DNA of 17,063 bases, from positions 1 through 17,063 of the forward strand of contig JAQBBZ010000050.1 in assembly GCA_032125735.1 (NCBI GenBank), read 5' to 3'. Below the pieces are notes generated by a model. The model ran no database searches. It was not told the DNA's origin and saw only the letters and a program-made list of their open reading frames with translations. Position numbers and translations under genes: made by a program. Source of the DNA: Labilibaculum sp032125735 (GTDB taxonomy: Bacteria; Bacteroidota; Bacteroidia; Bacteroidales; Marinifilaceae). Each line of letters begins with the position of its first letter. Position 1 is the first letter of the stretch. This document shows, piece after piece, positions 6,063 through 13,274 of the stretch.

Positions 6063-7283
6063 ATGAAAACAAATCTTAAACTCGCCTGGCGAAATCTCTG
6101 GAGAAATAAAAGGAGAACTTTGATTACAGTTGCTTCCATTTTTTTCGGTGTGCTGTTTTCGGCCTACATGACCTCGATGCAAGAGGGGTCGTACACAAAA
6201 ATGGTTGATATTGTGGTGAAGTTCTACTCGGGATACATGCAGGTTCATCACGAGGATTACTGGGAAAACAAAAGCCTTAACAACACTTTCGAATACAGTC
6301 AGGAATTGGTAGACGAACTGCTTGCCAACAAAGATGTCGATTTTGTTTTTCCAAGACTGGAGTCTTTTGGTCTGGCCTCATCGAAAGAACTAACCAAAGG
6401 TGCCATGATTTTTGGTATTGACCCATTGGGCGAAAATCAACTCACCAAAATTGCCGATAAGGTAAGGAAAGGAAAATATCTGGAAGCCAACGATGAAGGT
6501 GTACTGCTTGGCGATGGTTTGGCAAACTATTTACACTTGGGAATTAATGACACTTTGGTGATGATTAGTCAGGGATACCACGGAGTTAGTGCCGCTGAAA
6601 AGTTTCCTGTTCGCGGAATCATTAAACATGTATCGCCCGAGCTAAACAAAACCATTGTGTACATGAGTTTATCGAAATGTCAGGAATTCTTTAGCGCTGA
6701 AAATCGCCTAAGCTCGCTGGTAATTAATGTGGCCGATAATGATGTGATGAAACAAACTTTTCACAATCTGAAAAGGAAAATGAAAGCGCCCTACTCCATT
6801 ATGAGTTGGGAAGAAATGCAGCCTGAGGTAGTACAGCAAATTGAAGGTGACCGTGCAGGCGGTGTAATCATGAAAGCCATTCTTTACATCGTAATCGCAT
6901 TTGGAATTTTGGGTACCGTCATGATGATGATGATGGAAAGAAGACGTGAATTTGGCGTGATGGTTGCCATTGGCATGCGCAAAGGAAAATTGGCTGGAGT
7001 CCTCTTTTTCGAGACAATTTTCATTGGATTACTGGGCATAATTTCGGGCTTGGCGGCGAGCTACCCATTGCTTCTTTTGCAAAGTGCAAACCCAATTCCC
7101 CTTACCGGACAAGCGGCTCAGATGATGGAAGAATTTGGTTTCGAACCGTACATGTTCTTCTCAACTTCGTGGCAGGTATTTAGCCAGCAAGCCATTAGTG
7201 TGTCTGTCATTATCCTGATCATTGCCATTTATCCGGTAATTTCGGTATTCCGGTTTAAAGTAATAGATGCCTTGAAAGCTTAA
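6063..7283 (+). CDS. ABC transporter permease, FtsX/MacB/LolC-E type (permease 1)
   Basis: A 406-residue inner-membrane protein with the four-helix MacB/FtsX layout. TM1 is at about 19-40 (TLITVASIFFGVLFSAYM), then a large periplasmic domain (about 41-268, MacB_PCD-like), TM2 about 272-290, the cytosolic coupling segment ERRREFGVMVAIGMRKGKL (292-310), TM3 about 312-340 and TM4 about 376-395. 'MERRREFGVMVAIGMRK' is a hallmark of the FtsX C-terminal domain (PF02687). Such permeases use ATP hydrolysis in the cytoplasm to drive movement in the periplasm rather than ordinary import. It lies 25 nt after the LolA-like gene and 111 nt before a second, divergent permease, suggesting a heterodimer like LolC/LolE. 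Confidence 0.88.
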   Translation: MKTNLKLAWRNLWRNKRRTLITVASIFFGVLFSAYMTSMQEGSYTKMVDIVVKFYSGYMQVHHEDYWENKSLNNTFEYSQELVDELLANKDVDFVFPRLESFGLASSKELTKGAMIFGIDPLGENQLTKIADKVRKGKYLEANDEGVLLGDGLANYLHLGINDTLVMISQGYHGVSAAEKFPVRGIIKHVSPELNKTIVYMSLSKCQEFFSAENRLSSLVINVADNDVMKQTFHNLKRKMKAPYSIMSWEEMQPEVVQQIEGDRAGGVIMKAILYIVIAFGILGTVMMMMMERRREFGVMVAIGMRKGKLAGVLFFETIFIGLLGIISGLAASYPLLLLQSANPIPLTGQAAQMMEEFGFEPYMFFSTSWQVFSQQAISVSVIILIIAIYPVISVFRFKVIDALKA

Positions 7284-7300
7284 AAAGGGAAAAGTTACAA

Positions 7301-7363
7301 GGAGAAAGGAGAAAGGAGAAAGGAGAAAGGAGAAAGGAGAAAGGGAAAAGGAGAAAGGGAAAA
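7301..7363 (+). repeat. Heptanucleotide tandem repeat (GGAGAAA)n between the permease genes
   Basis: Six perfect GGAGAAA units (7301-7342) are followed by GGGAAAA, GGAGAAA and GGGAAAA, nine 7-nt units in all. It lies wholly in the 111-nt gap, ending about 31 nt before the ATG at 7395. Such arrays change length by slippage. Every unit is purine-only and GGAG-containing, so it could bear on spacing or on translation of permease 2. Confidence 0.9.
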
Positions 7364-7394
7364 GTCAACAAGCATCAGCTTTAAAAAAAAAGAT

Positions 7395-8612
7395 ATGATC
7401 AGATCAGTAGCTTGGAGAAATATTTGGCGCAGTCCGCTTCGCTCAGGAATTATTATTGCTGCGATAAGTATTGGCATGTCGGCAGGTGTTTTTACCACAA
7501 CATTCACAAAAGGTTGGATGAATCAGCGATTGGAAGCAGGGGTAGAAACGGAGGCTTCTCATATACGAATTCAACAGCCAAAATTCAGCGAAAATTACGA
7601 CCTGAAAGAATCCATTCCTATGGCAGTTATTATTACGGATGAAATCTCTAAAATGGAACACGTAAATGGCGTAAGTCCGCGAATTGTAATTCAATCGATG
7701 CTTGCCTCAGCCGAAACAGGAACTGGTGTTAAAATTCTTGGAATTGATCCGGAAAAGGAAAAAACCGTTACCAATTTGCACTCGAAACTATCTGAAGGAA
7801 AATATTTCGAGGGAGTGAAGAGAAATCCAATCTTAATTGGGGCTAAACTAGCTAAAAAATTGAAGGTGAAGATGCACTCAAAAGTAGTAATCACCGTTCA
7901 CGACACATCGGGAAATATTACCGGAGGAGCTTTTAGAGTATGCGGCATTTTCGATATTACGAGTGGCATATACGAAGAAACAAATGTTTTTGTGCGCAAG
8001 AGCGATCTGGCCCGCTTACTCGGATTGGAGGCGCAGGTGTCGCACGAAATAATTGTGCATTTGGATGATACCGAATTAATCGATCAGTACAGTTCGCTGC
8101 TAAAGAAAAAGCACAATAATTTATTGATTCAAACGTGGAAAGAAGCCATGCCTGAGTTAGGATACATTAATGAAATTGGGAATCTGTATACCTATATTTT
8201 TGTAATCATTATCCTATTGGCTTTGGGTTTTGGGATTGTAAATACGATGCTCATGGTAATTCTTGAAAGAGTAAAGGAAATTGGCATGTTAATGGCTATA
8301 GGAATGAGCAAAGCAAGAATATTTGGAATGCTGATGCTGGAAACTGTTTTACTAACATTTACCGGAGGTTTTACCGGCATTCTTATTGGTTTGGGAGCTA
8401 CGTATGCTACCATGGAAAAAGGAATTAATCTTTCGAGTTACGCCGCAGGCTTCGAAGACATGGGCTACAGTGCTCATGTGTATCCGGTAGTGGAATTAGA
8501 AACTCTGATTATAATCACGATACTTGTGATTATTACAGGAATTGTTGCGTCGGTCTATCCGGCCCGAAAAGCCTTAAAATACAATCCCGCTGATGCGATA
8601 AGAACAGAGTAA
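7395..8612 (+). CDS. ABC transporter permease, FtsX/MacB/LolC-E type (permease 2)
   Basis: A 405-residue paralogue of the preceding permease with the same layout. It starts with an N-terminal amphipathic SVAWRNIWRSPLRSG, followed by TM1 about 17-36, a periplasmic domain about 37-262, TM2 about 266-289, the coupling segment ILERVKEIGMLMAIGMSKARI (289-309), TM3 about 312-338 and TM4 about 369-389, ending in VYPARKALKYNPADAIRTE. The 'YPARKA...NPADAIR' ending is typical of MacB/LolE-type proteins, and permease 1 has a shorter form of it. Clear divergence from permease 1 argues for a heterodimer with one shared ATPase. The ATG at 7395 follows an A-rich leader and the heptanucleotide array. The gene ends 1-2 nt before the foldback element. 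Confidence 0.88.
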   Translation: MIRSVAWRNIWRSPLRSGIIIAAISIGMSAGVFTTTFTKGWMNQRLEAGVETEASHIRIQQPKFSENYDLKESIPMAVIITDEISKMEHVNGVSPRIVIQSMLASAETGTGVKILGIDPEKEKTVTNLHSKLSEGKYFEGVKRNPILIGAKLAKKLKVKMHSKVVITVHDTSGNITGGAFRVCGIFDITSGIYEETNVFVRKSDLARLLGLEAQVSHEIIVHLDDTELIDQYSSLLKKKHNNLLIQTWKEAMPELGYINEIGNLYTYIFVIIILLALGFGIVNTMLMVILERVKEIGMLMAIGMSKARIFGMLMLETVLLTFTGGFTGILIGLGATYATMEKGINLSSYAAGFEDMGYSAHVYPVVELETLIIITILVIITGIVASVYPARKALKYNPADAIRTE

Positions 8613-8613
8613 C

Positions 8614-8732
8614 ACCGATTGGATAAATTAGTGGGCTACATTTCGCCATGCTCAACATAGCTTCCTATTTATTCCATCGGCATTAAACCAAGTTTTTTCG
8701 CTAGTTATGGCTCACTAATTATTCAAAATGGT
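8614..8732. mobile_element. Foldback (MITE-like) dispersed element, copy 2, inside the operon
   Basis: The segment begins ACCGATTGGATAAATTAGTG and ends CACTAATTATTCAAAATGGT. The reverse complement of the end matches the start at about 16 of 22 positions. It shares the left end, a 26-nt identical block (8660-8685) and the right end with 2801-2967, but its centre is shorter (119 versus 167 nt). It begins directly after the permease 2 stop codon and fills most of the 163-nt gap before the ATPase gene. Confidence 0.6.
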
Positions 8733-8775
8733 TTAACCCGTCAGGAAATCAGTACTTATTCTAAAATGAACAAAA

Positions 8776-9462
8776 ATGAATATCATAGAAATCACAAACC
8801 TGCACAAAATATACAACGATTCGGAAGTAAATGTACATGCTGTAAACGATGTTAGCCTGAATTTCGAGGCGGGCGAATTTGCCGCTATCGTAGGACCTTC
8901 CGGCTCGGGGAAATCCACCCTGTTAAATATGCTTGGCGGTTTGGATGTACCCACCGATGGTAAAATTCTGATAGACAACACTGATTTGAGTGAGTTAAAA
9001 TCTTCTGATCTGATTAAATTCAGAATGCAGAATATTGGTTTTGTTTTTCAATCTTACAACCTGATTCCGGTTTTAACGGCTAAGGAGAATGTGGAGTTCA
9101 TCATGCATTTGCAAAACCGCCCCAAAAAGGAACGCGAAGAAAGAACCATGGAGTTATTAAGCGCGGTGGGCTTAAAGGGGCGCGAAGACAGTCGCCCGGG
9201 TAAACTTTCCGGCGGACAGCAGCAACGTGTGGCCGTGGCAAGAGCATTGGCATCGAAACCCAAATTTGTTTTGGCCGACGAACCTACTGCAAATCTGGAT
9301 TCAAAATCGACAGAGAATCTTCTTCAAATTATGGAAGAATTGAATAAGAAAGAGAACATCACATTTATCTTTTCAACCCACGATCAACGTGTGGTGAACA
9401 AAGCTCACCGGGTAATCACACTTGAAGATGGAAAAATAATTAGTGATGAACGTAAAAAATAA
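8776..9462 (+). CDS. ABC transporter ATP-binding protein, LolD/MacB type
   Basis: A complete 228-residue nucleotide-binding subunit. It has Walker A GPSGSGKST (40-48), Q-loop FVFQSYN with Gln92, signature LSGGQQQRVAVARA (144-157), Walker B FVLADEPTANLD with Glu169, and H-loop His202 in STHDQRVV. The short length without fused membrane domain and the 'NLIPVLTAKENVEFIM' segment are typical of the LolD/FtsE/MacB subfamily (MJ0796-like). It should energise the two upstream permeases. The start at 8776 is the ATG giving the family's normal N-terminus (MNIIEITNLHKIY). The gap from the permease 2 gene is filled by a foldback repeat, which could introduce partial polarity; the next gene follows at 35 nt. 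Confidence 0.93.
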   Translation: MNIIEITNLHKIYNDSEVNVHAVNDVSLNFEAGEFAAIVGPSGSGKSTLLNMLGGLDVPTDGKILIDNTDLSELKSSDLIKFRMQNIGFVFQSYNLIPVLTAKENVEFIMHLQNRPKKEREERTMELLSAVGLKGREDSRPGKLSGGQQQRVAVARALASKPKFVLADEPTANLDSKSTENLLQIMEELNKKENITFIFSTHDQRVVNKAHRVITLEDGKIISDERKK

Positions 9463-9497
9463 ACAGACTCTGATTCAATAAAACATTGTCGCTTAAA

Positions 9498-10661
9498 ATG
9501 AAAAAGATTGCCCTTATCCTTCTCTTTTTTCTTCCCATTCTGTCCTATTCGCAGGAACGCAAGTGGAATCTGGATGGTTATGTGAAAGATCTGTATATGT
9601 TTTATCACCCCGAACAAGCACCAACAGGGCCAAAGCTTCCAAATTTTTACGCAAACACCATTCACAACCGCTTAAATTTCAATTGGTATGCCACCGATAA
9701 AATCAGCTTTACAGCGGGCATGAGGAATCGTCTGATTACGGGGAACATCGTGAGTGATATTCCCAACTACCGGTCGGATGTTGATACAGACAAAGGCTAT
9801 CTGGATTTGTCTTGGATTAGTGCCCATTCCAACAAATGGTTTTTGCATTCGATAGTTGACAGAGCCTACATTGATTACACCGAAGGCAATTGGCAGTTTC
9901 GTATCGGGCGTCAGAGAATCAACTGGGGAATCAGCAAGGTTTGGAATCCCAACGATATTTTCAACAGCTTCTCTTATTTCGATTTTGACTACGAAGAACG
10001 TCCGGGCAGCGATGCAGTAAATATCAGACATTACCTGGGCGTTACCTCTTCGATGGAACTGGTGTTTAAAATGGCTGACAATTCCAATGAAATGGCCTTG
10101 GCCGCCATGTACCGCTTCTCGAAATGGAATTACGATTTCCAATTATTATCTGGCTGGGTTGGCGATGATTATATGGTAGGTGGTGGATGGTCAGGAGATA
10201 TAATGGGTGGCGGTTTTAGAGGTGAAATATCTTACTTCAGCCCGCGTTCAACCAACAATAACTCAAAAGAAGCAACGGCAGCTTCCCTATCCTACGATTA
10301 CACCTTGCAGAACAATCTAACTCTTTCAATCGAGGGATTTTTCAACAGCAATGGCAGCAGAAAAAATGCGGCAGGTTCAAATGTTCTTTTCGAGCAAAAC
10401 TTATCGGCTAAATTCCTTTCCCGAGCTAAATATTCGATATTTGGACAACTGGCTTATCCAATTACTCCTTTATTTAATGCCAGCTTATCAACGATTGTTA
10501 ATCCATCCGATCATTCTTATTACCTCAACCCTTCACTTAGCTATTCTCTTAGCGAGAACATCGTGTTAATGCTGACAACTCAATTGTTTTTTGGCCAGGA
10601 TGGAAGTGAATTTGGGGATATTGGCCAAGTGGCCTTTGGAAGATTACGATGGAGTTTTTAA
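9498..10661 (+). CDS. Outer-membrane beta-barrel protein, DUF1302-like
   Basis: A 387-residue exported protein. It has a signal peptide MKKIALILLFFLPILSYSQ (1-19), then alternating amphipathic beta strands to a C-terminal 'FGRLRWSF' ending in Phe, as in outer-membrane proteins. The segment RIGRQRINWGISKVWNPNDI followed by YEERPGSDAVNIR resembles the 'GRQ..NWG....NP.D.....RPG' core of DUF1302 and alginate-export type barrels. In proteobacteria DUF1302 genes accompany DUF1329 and RND exporters thought to move lipidic substrates. Here the partner is a LolA-like protein and an ABC system. I take the ATG at 9498; a TTG at 9486 would add four residues before the signal peptide. It is the last gene of the array and converges with the GNAT gene, 9 nt apart. 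The function is inferred from context. Confidence 0.75.
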   Translation: MKKIALILLFFLPILSYSQERKWNLDGYVKDLYMFYHPEQAPTGPKLPNFYANTIHNRLNFNWYATDKISFTAGMRNRLITGNIVSDIPNYRSDVDTDKGYLDLSWISAHSNKWFLHSIVDRAYIDYTEGNWQFRIGRQRINWGISKVWNPNDIFNSFSYFDFDYEERPGSDAVNIRHYLGVTSSMELVFKMADNSNEMALAAMYRFSKWNYDFQLLSGWVGDDYMVGGGWSGDIMGGGFRGEISYFSPRSTNNNSKEATAASLSYDYTLQNNLTLSIEGFFNSNGSRKNAAGSNVLFEQNLSAKFLSRAKYSIFGQLAYPITPLFNASLSTIVNPSDHSYYLNPSLSYSLSENIVLMLTTQLFFGQDGSEFGDIGQVAFGRLRWSF

Positions 10662-10670
10662 TGGGATTTG

Positions 10671-11186
10671 CTATTTCCGATCCTCCCATTCCGATTTCAG
10701 GATCGACATTACAAACTTGTCATGAAACTTCCCTTTTCGGAGTGCAGCTTCCCTATAACGGCCCTCCAAAACAAAACCTGCCCGCTCGTATGCCTTTACA
10801 CCTGCTACATTAGGTACCGAAACAGTCAGCATAATTCGGTTCAATCCCAATTCTTCAAAGCCCATTTTCACAATCAGTTGGCTTACTTCGGTACCAATTC
10901 CCTTGCCCCAATAGTTTTTATCGCCAATAAAAATGAAATATTCTCCCGATTTGTTGATATTTGAAATACCACTGATGCCTGCATAACCTACAAATACACC
11001 ATCCACAAAAATTCCGTGATTACTATTCCTTCTATCACTTATTGCTTGCAGATACCAATCTTTAATTTGTTGATTGGTTTTCATCGCCTGAAATACCGAT
11101 AAGGAATAAATAATTGCTTCCTCATCTCTGATCCATTTGTAAAATGAAGGGAGGTTTTCGGGGCTTAGTGGTTTTAGTGTGATCAT
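10671..11186 (-). CDS. GNAT family N-acetyltransferase (RimJ/RimL-like)
   Basis: A 171-residue cytosolic protein of the Acetyltransf_3 / RimJ-RimL group. It begins MITLKPLSPENLPSFYKWIRDEE, the usual family opening. The acetyl-CoA binding motif A is FIGDKNYWGKGIGTEVSQLIV (G-K-G-I-G turn), followed by the LGLNRIMLTVSVPNVAGVKAYERAGFVLEGRYREAALRKGKF segment, where 'N..G...YE..GF..EG..R' is diagnostic. Such enzymes acetylate amino groups on ribosomal proteins, antibiotics or small molecules; the substrate cannot be read from the sequence. The ATG at 11186 is preferred over the 13-codon longer frame because it gives the family-like N-terminus. It is convergent with the barrel gene at 9-nt spacing. 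Confidence 0.88.
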   Translation of the reverse strand: MITLKPLSPENLPSFYKWIRDEEAIIYSLSVFQAMKTNQQIKDWYLQAISDRRNSNHGIFVDGVFVGYAGISGISNINKSGEYFIFIGDKNYWGKGIGTEVSQLIVKMGFEELGLNRIMLTVSVPNVAGVKAYERAGFVLEGRYREAALRKGKFHDKFVMSILKSEWEDRK

Positions 11187-11241
11187 TGATTTCTTTTTAG
11201 ATACTCCGACTAAAGTCGAAGACAATAGAATAAATTAATTT

Positions 11242-11280
11242 ACAAAAAAACGCCCTCTCTGTACAAACAAAAAGGGAGTC
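11242..11280 (-). terminator. Probable intrinsic terminator after the DUF5362 gene
   Basis: On the minus strand ACTCCCT pairs with AGGGCGT (one internal mismatch) around an A/T-rich loop and is followed by TTTTTT. It lies about 20-60 nt past the DUF5362 stop codon at 11302 and separates it from the GNAT gene. The stem is modest. Confidence 0.5.
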
Positions 11281-11301
11281 TTTATATGTGTTTTGATTTT
11301 A

Positions 11302-11751
11302 TCAGAATCCCTGACTCGCACCAATCACAATAGCTACAATAATTCCGATAGGATACAAGGCAAGCATTACAATAGTGAAAATACCAATAAACTTATAATG
11401 CGATTTTAAATATCCCATCGACTCGGTAAGAGTTTGTGTGTTTTGAGAATCGAGTGCTTGTTTTGTCTTATTCGAAAATTGAAGCAAATAATAAATAGGA
11501 ATACAATACATTCCGGCAATTACTAAATACAAAAATCCAATTCCGGCCATAGGAAATGGCATTAAACTTCCCATAGAACCCGAAAAAGCGAACATAGCAA
11601 TTGCAGCCAAAACCATAATTCCCATAAAAATGAACCCTACAATGGCCAGAAACTTAGCCCACTTTCTGGTTTCACGTAAATAAACTTCAGCTTGCACCTC
11701 TAATACCAGCTCATTTTTAGTTTCAATCTCGGTTACATCTAAATTTTCCAT
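11302..11751 (-). CDS. DUF5362 family membrane protein
   Basis: A 149-residue integral membrane protein. A charged N-terminus (1-30) precedes hydrophobic segments at about 33-57 (FLAIVGFIFMGIMVLAAIAMFAF), 65-90 (MAGIGFLYLVIAGMYCIPIYYLL) and 118-146 (FIGIFTIVMLALYPIGIIVAIVI). The middle has FSNKTKQALDSQNTQTLTESMGYLKSHYKF, the pattern seen in DUF5362 proteins of Bacteroidota: 'LR.AGKWAKFLAIVGFI' at the start, 'L..F......al...d...l..sf..LK.hfk' in the middle. Molecular function is unknown. It is transcribed alone, with a probable terminator after it, and no partner gene gives a hint of its role. Confidence 0.75.
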   Translation of the reverse strand: MENLDVTEIETKNELVLEVQAEVYLRETRKWAKFLAIVGFIFMGIMVLAAIAMFAFSGSMGSLMPFPMAGIGFLYLVIAGMYCIPIYYLLQFSNKTKQALDSQNTQTLTESMGYLKSHYKFIGIFTIVMLALYPIGIIVAIVIGASQGF

Positions 11752-11918
11752 GAATCAATAATTTGTTTTATGATTTTAATAAGAAGTGCTAAGTTATTAT
11801 TTATTTTAAAATCACAAAATCAAAATCCAAACTTTAATTGTTTATACTGTTTATTTAATAGTCTTCGAAAAATGTTTGTAATTAATACATCCTTTTATTT
11901 TTATTCATCATTAAAGCA

Positions 11919-13274
11919 CTACCACCTCACCGTAAACACCGTCTCCCCCACTTTCGAACGGCAAAGAAGACTTCCGCCATGGGCCCGCATAATTTGACGG
12001 GAATAACTCAAGCCAATGCCCGAACCATTTTCTTTTGTAGTAAAAAAGGGAATGAAAATTTCATCTGCAATTTCCTCATCAATACCATGCCCATTATCGC
12101 TTACCCTGATTTCGGTAATTTCACCCTTTTTAATTGAACTCACAGCTATATTTGCGTTGGAATTAGGTTCTGAGACTTGTCCGTTAAAAGCTTCTGCCGC
12201 ATTTTTCACCAAATTAATAATTACCTGAACCATCATTTGTTCATCAGCAATAAAACGATAATTTTTAACAGGTGGAATCAGGTTTAATTTCCCAGAGAAA
12301 CTTTCTTTTATAGGAGACAACAAAATATTTAAGCGGTCGAAAAAAGAATGTGCATCAATAGTAGTCAATTTAGGTTCAGGAGCTTTGGACAATACCCGAT
12401 ACGATTGCACAAATCGAATCAAAGCTTCACTCATCTCGGAGATCACGCCCAAACCATTAATGGTTTTTTCCACATGAATATCCTCCGACACATTGGGTAT
12501 GGCACCCAATTTCTGTTCCCAAATTCTTTTTAACGATTGAGAAATTGAAGTGACCGGAGCCAATGAATTCATTATTTCGTGACTCAATACTCTAATCAGT
12601 TTTACCCATGCATCAATTTCTTTACGTTCCAGTTCTCCCCGGATATCCTGTAAGGTTATTAGCTTTACATCTTCATTCTCCAGACGAATTACAGAGCATC
12701 TCGAAATCACCTGTATCCGTTCCTTTTTCAAAATCAAATCCAATACTTTTTTCTGTCTGTTTTTTAGTTCTGTAAGACCCAGAGTGAATTTTGAATCGAC
12801 TTGATCGAGTTGCTTAATATGAGTAAAAGTATGTAGCCCGAGTAATTCCAAGGCGGAAGAATTCACATCGGTAACAAAACCATCTTCGGCAAGAACCACA
12901 ACTCCTGTTGCTATGTTTTGAAGGATCTCTCCAAAATATTTTTCCTTAATTTTACTTTTCACTTGCACCTCCTGTAAAATTCCATTCAGCTCGTTCAAAC
13001 TTTGATGCAATTCATTAATAATCGCATTGCCGGTTTTAATGGGAAAACGCAAGGTGGTGTCTTCATTTTTTATGGCCTGAACAAAATAGTTCATCTGCCT
13101 GTGGGTTTTGTTCAAAAAACGAACAAATTGCCACACCAAAATAATTTCGGCCAAGAGAATCGGGAAAGTAAGATAATAGGATGCCTGAGAGACAAAATAG
13201 CCAATTATTATGGCTAAAAAAATCACCATGCCAAGCCGTACAAACAAAGCTGTGTTGTAGTGTCTATAAGCCAT
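11919..13274 (-). CDS. Sensor histidine kinase, NtrY-like
   Basis: A 451-residue membrane sensor kinase. Two hydrophobic helices at about 9-30 and 33-54 are separated by only a few residues, so there is almost no periplasmic sensor domain. A linker (55-110) leads to a PAS-like domain (about 112-215, ILQNIATGVVVLAEDGFVTDVNSSALELLG). The kinase core follows: H-box VLSHEIMNSLAPVTSIS with His232, N-box VINLVKNAAEAF (Asn354, Asn358), G1 DNGHGI (393-398), F-box FIPFFTTK, G2 GSGIGL (417-422). With a PAS domain and little periplasmic part, the signal is probably sensed in the membrane or cytoplasm. The start overlaps the end of the response regulator gene by 11 nt, so the pair is co-transcribed and probably translationally coupled, making it the cognate kinase. 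Confidence 0.92.
   Translation of the reverse strand: MAYRHYNTALFVRLGMVIFLAIIIGYFVSQASYYLTFPILLAEIILVWQFVRFLNKTHRQMNYFVQAIKNEDTTLRFPIKTGNAIINELHQSLNELNGILQEVQVKSKIKEKYFGEILQNIATGVVVLAEDGFVTDVNSSALELLGLHTFTHIKQLDQVDSKFTLGLTELKNRQKKVLDLILKKERIQVISRCSVIRLENEDVKLITLQDIRGELERKEIDAWVKLIRVLSHEIMNSLAPVTSISQSLKRIWEQKLGAIPNVSEDIHVEKTINGLGVISEMSEALIRFVQSYRVLSKAPEPKLTTIDAHSFFDRLNILLSPIKESFSGKLNLIPPVKNYRFIADEQMMVQVIINLVKNAAEAFNGQVSEPNSNANIAVSSIKKGEITEIRVSDNGHGIDEEIADEIFIPFFTTKENGSGIGLSYSRQIMRAHGGSLLCRSKVGETVFTVRW

Noticed and set aside
5696..6139. 147-residue minus-strand protein opposite the LolA-like gene
   Set aside because: It is antisense to two well-supported coding sequences and shows no family features.
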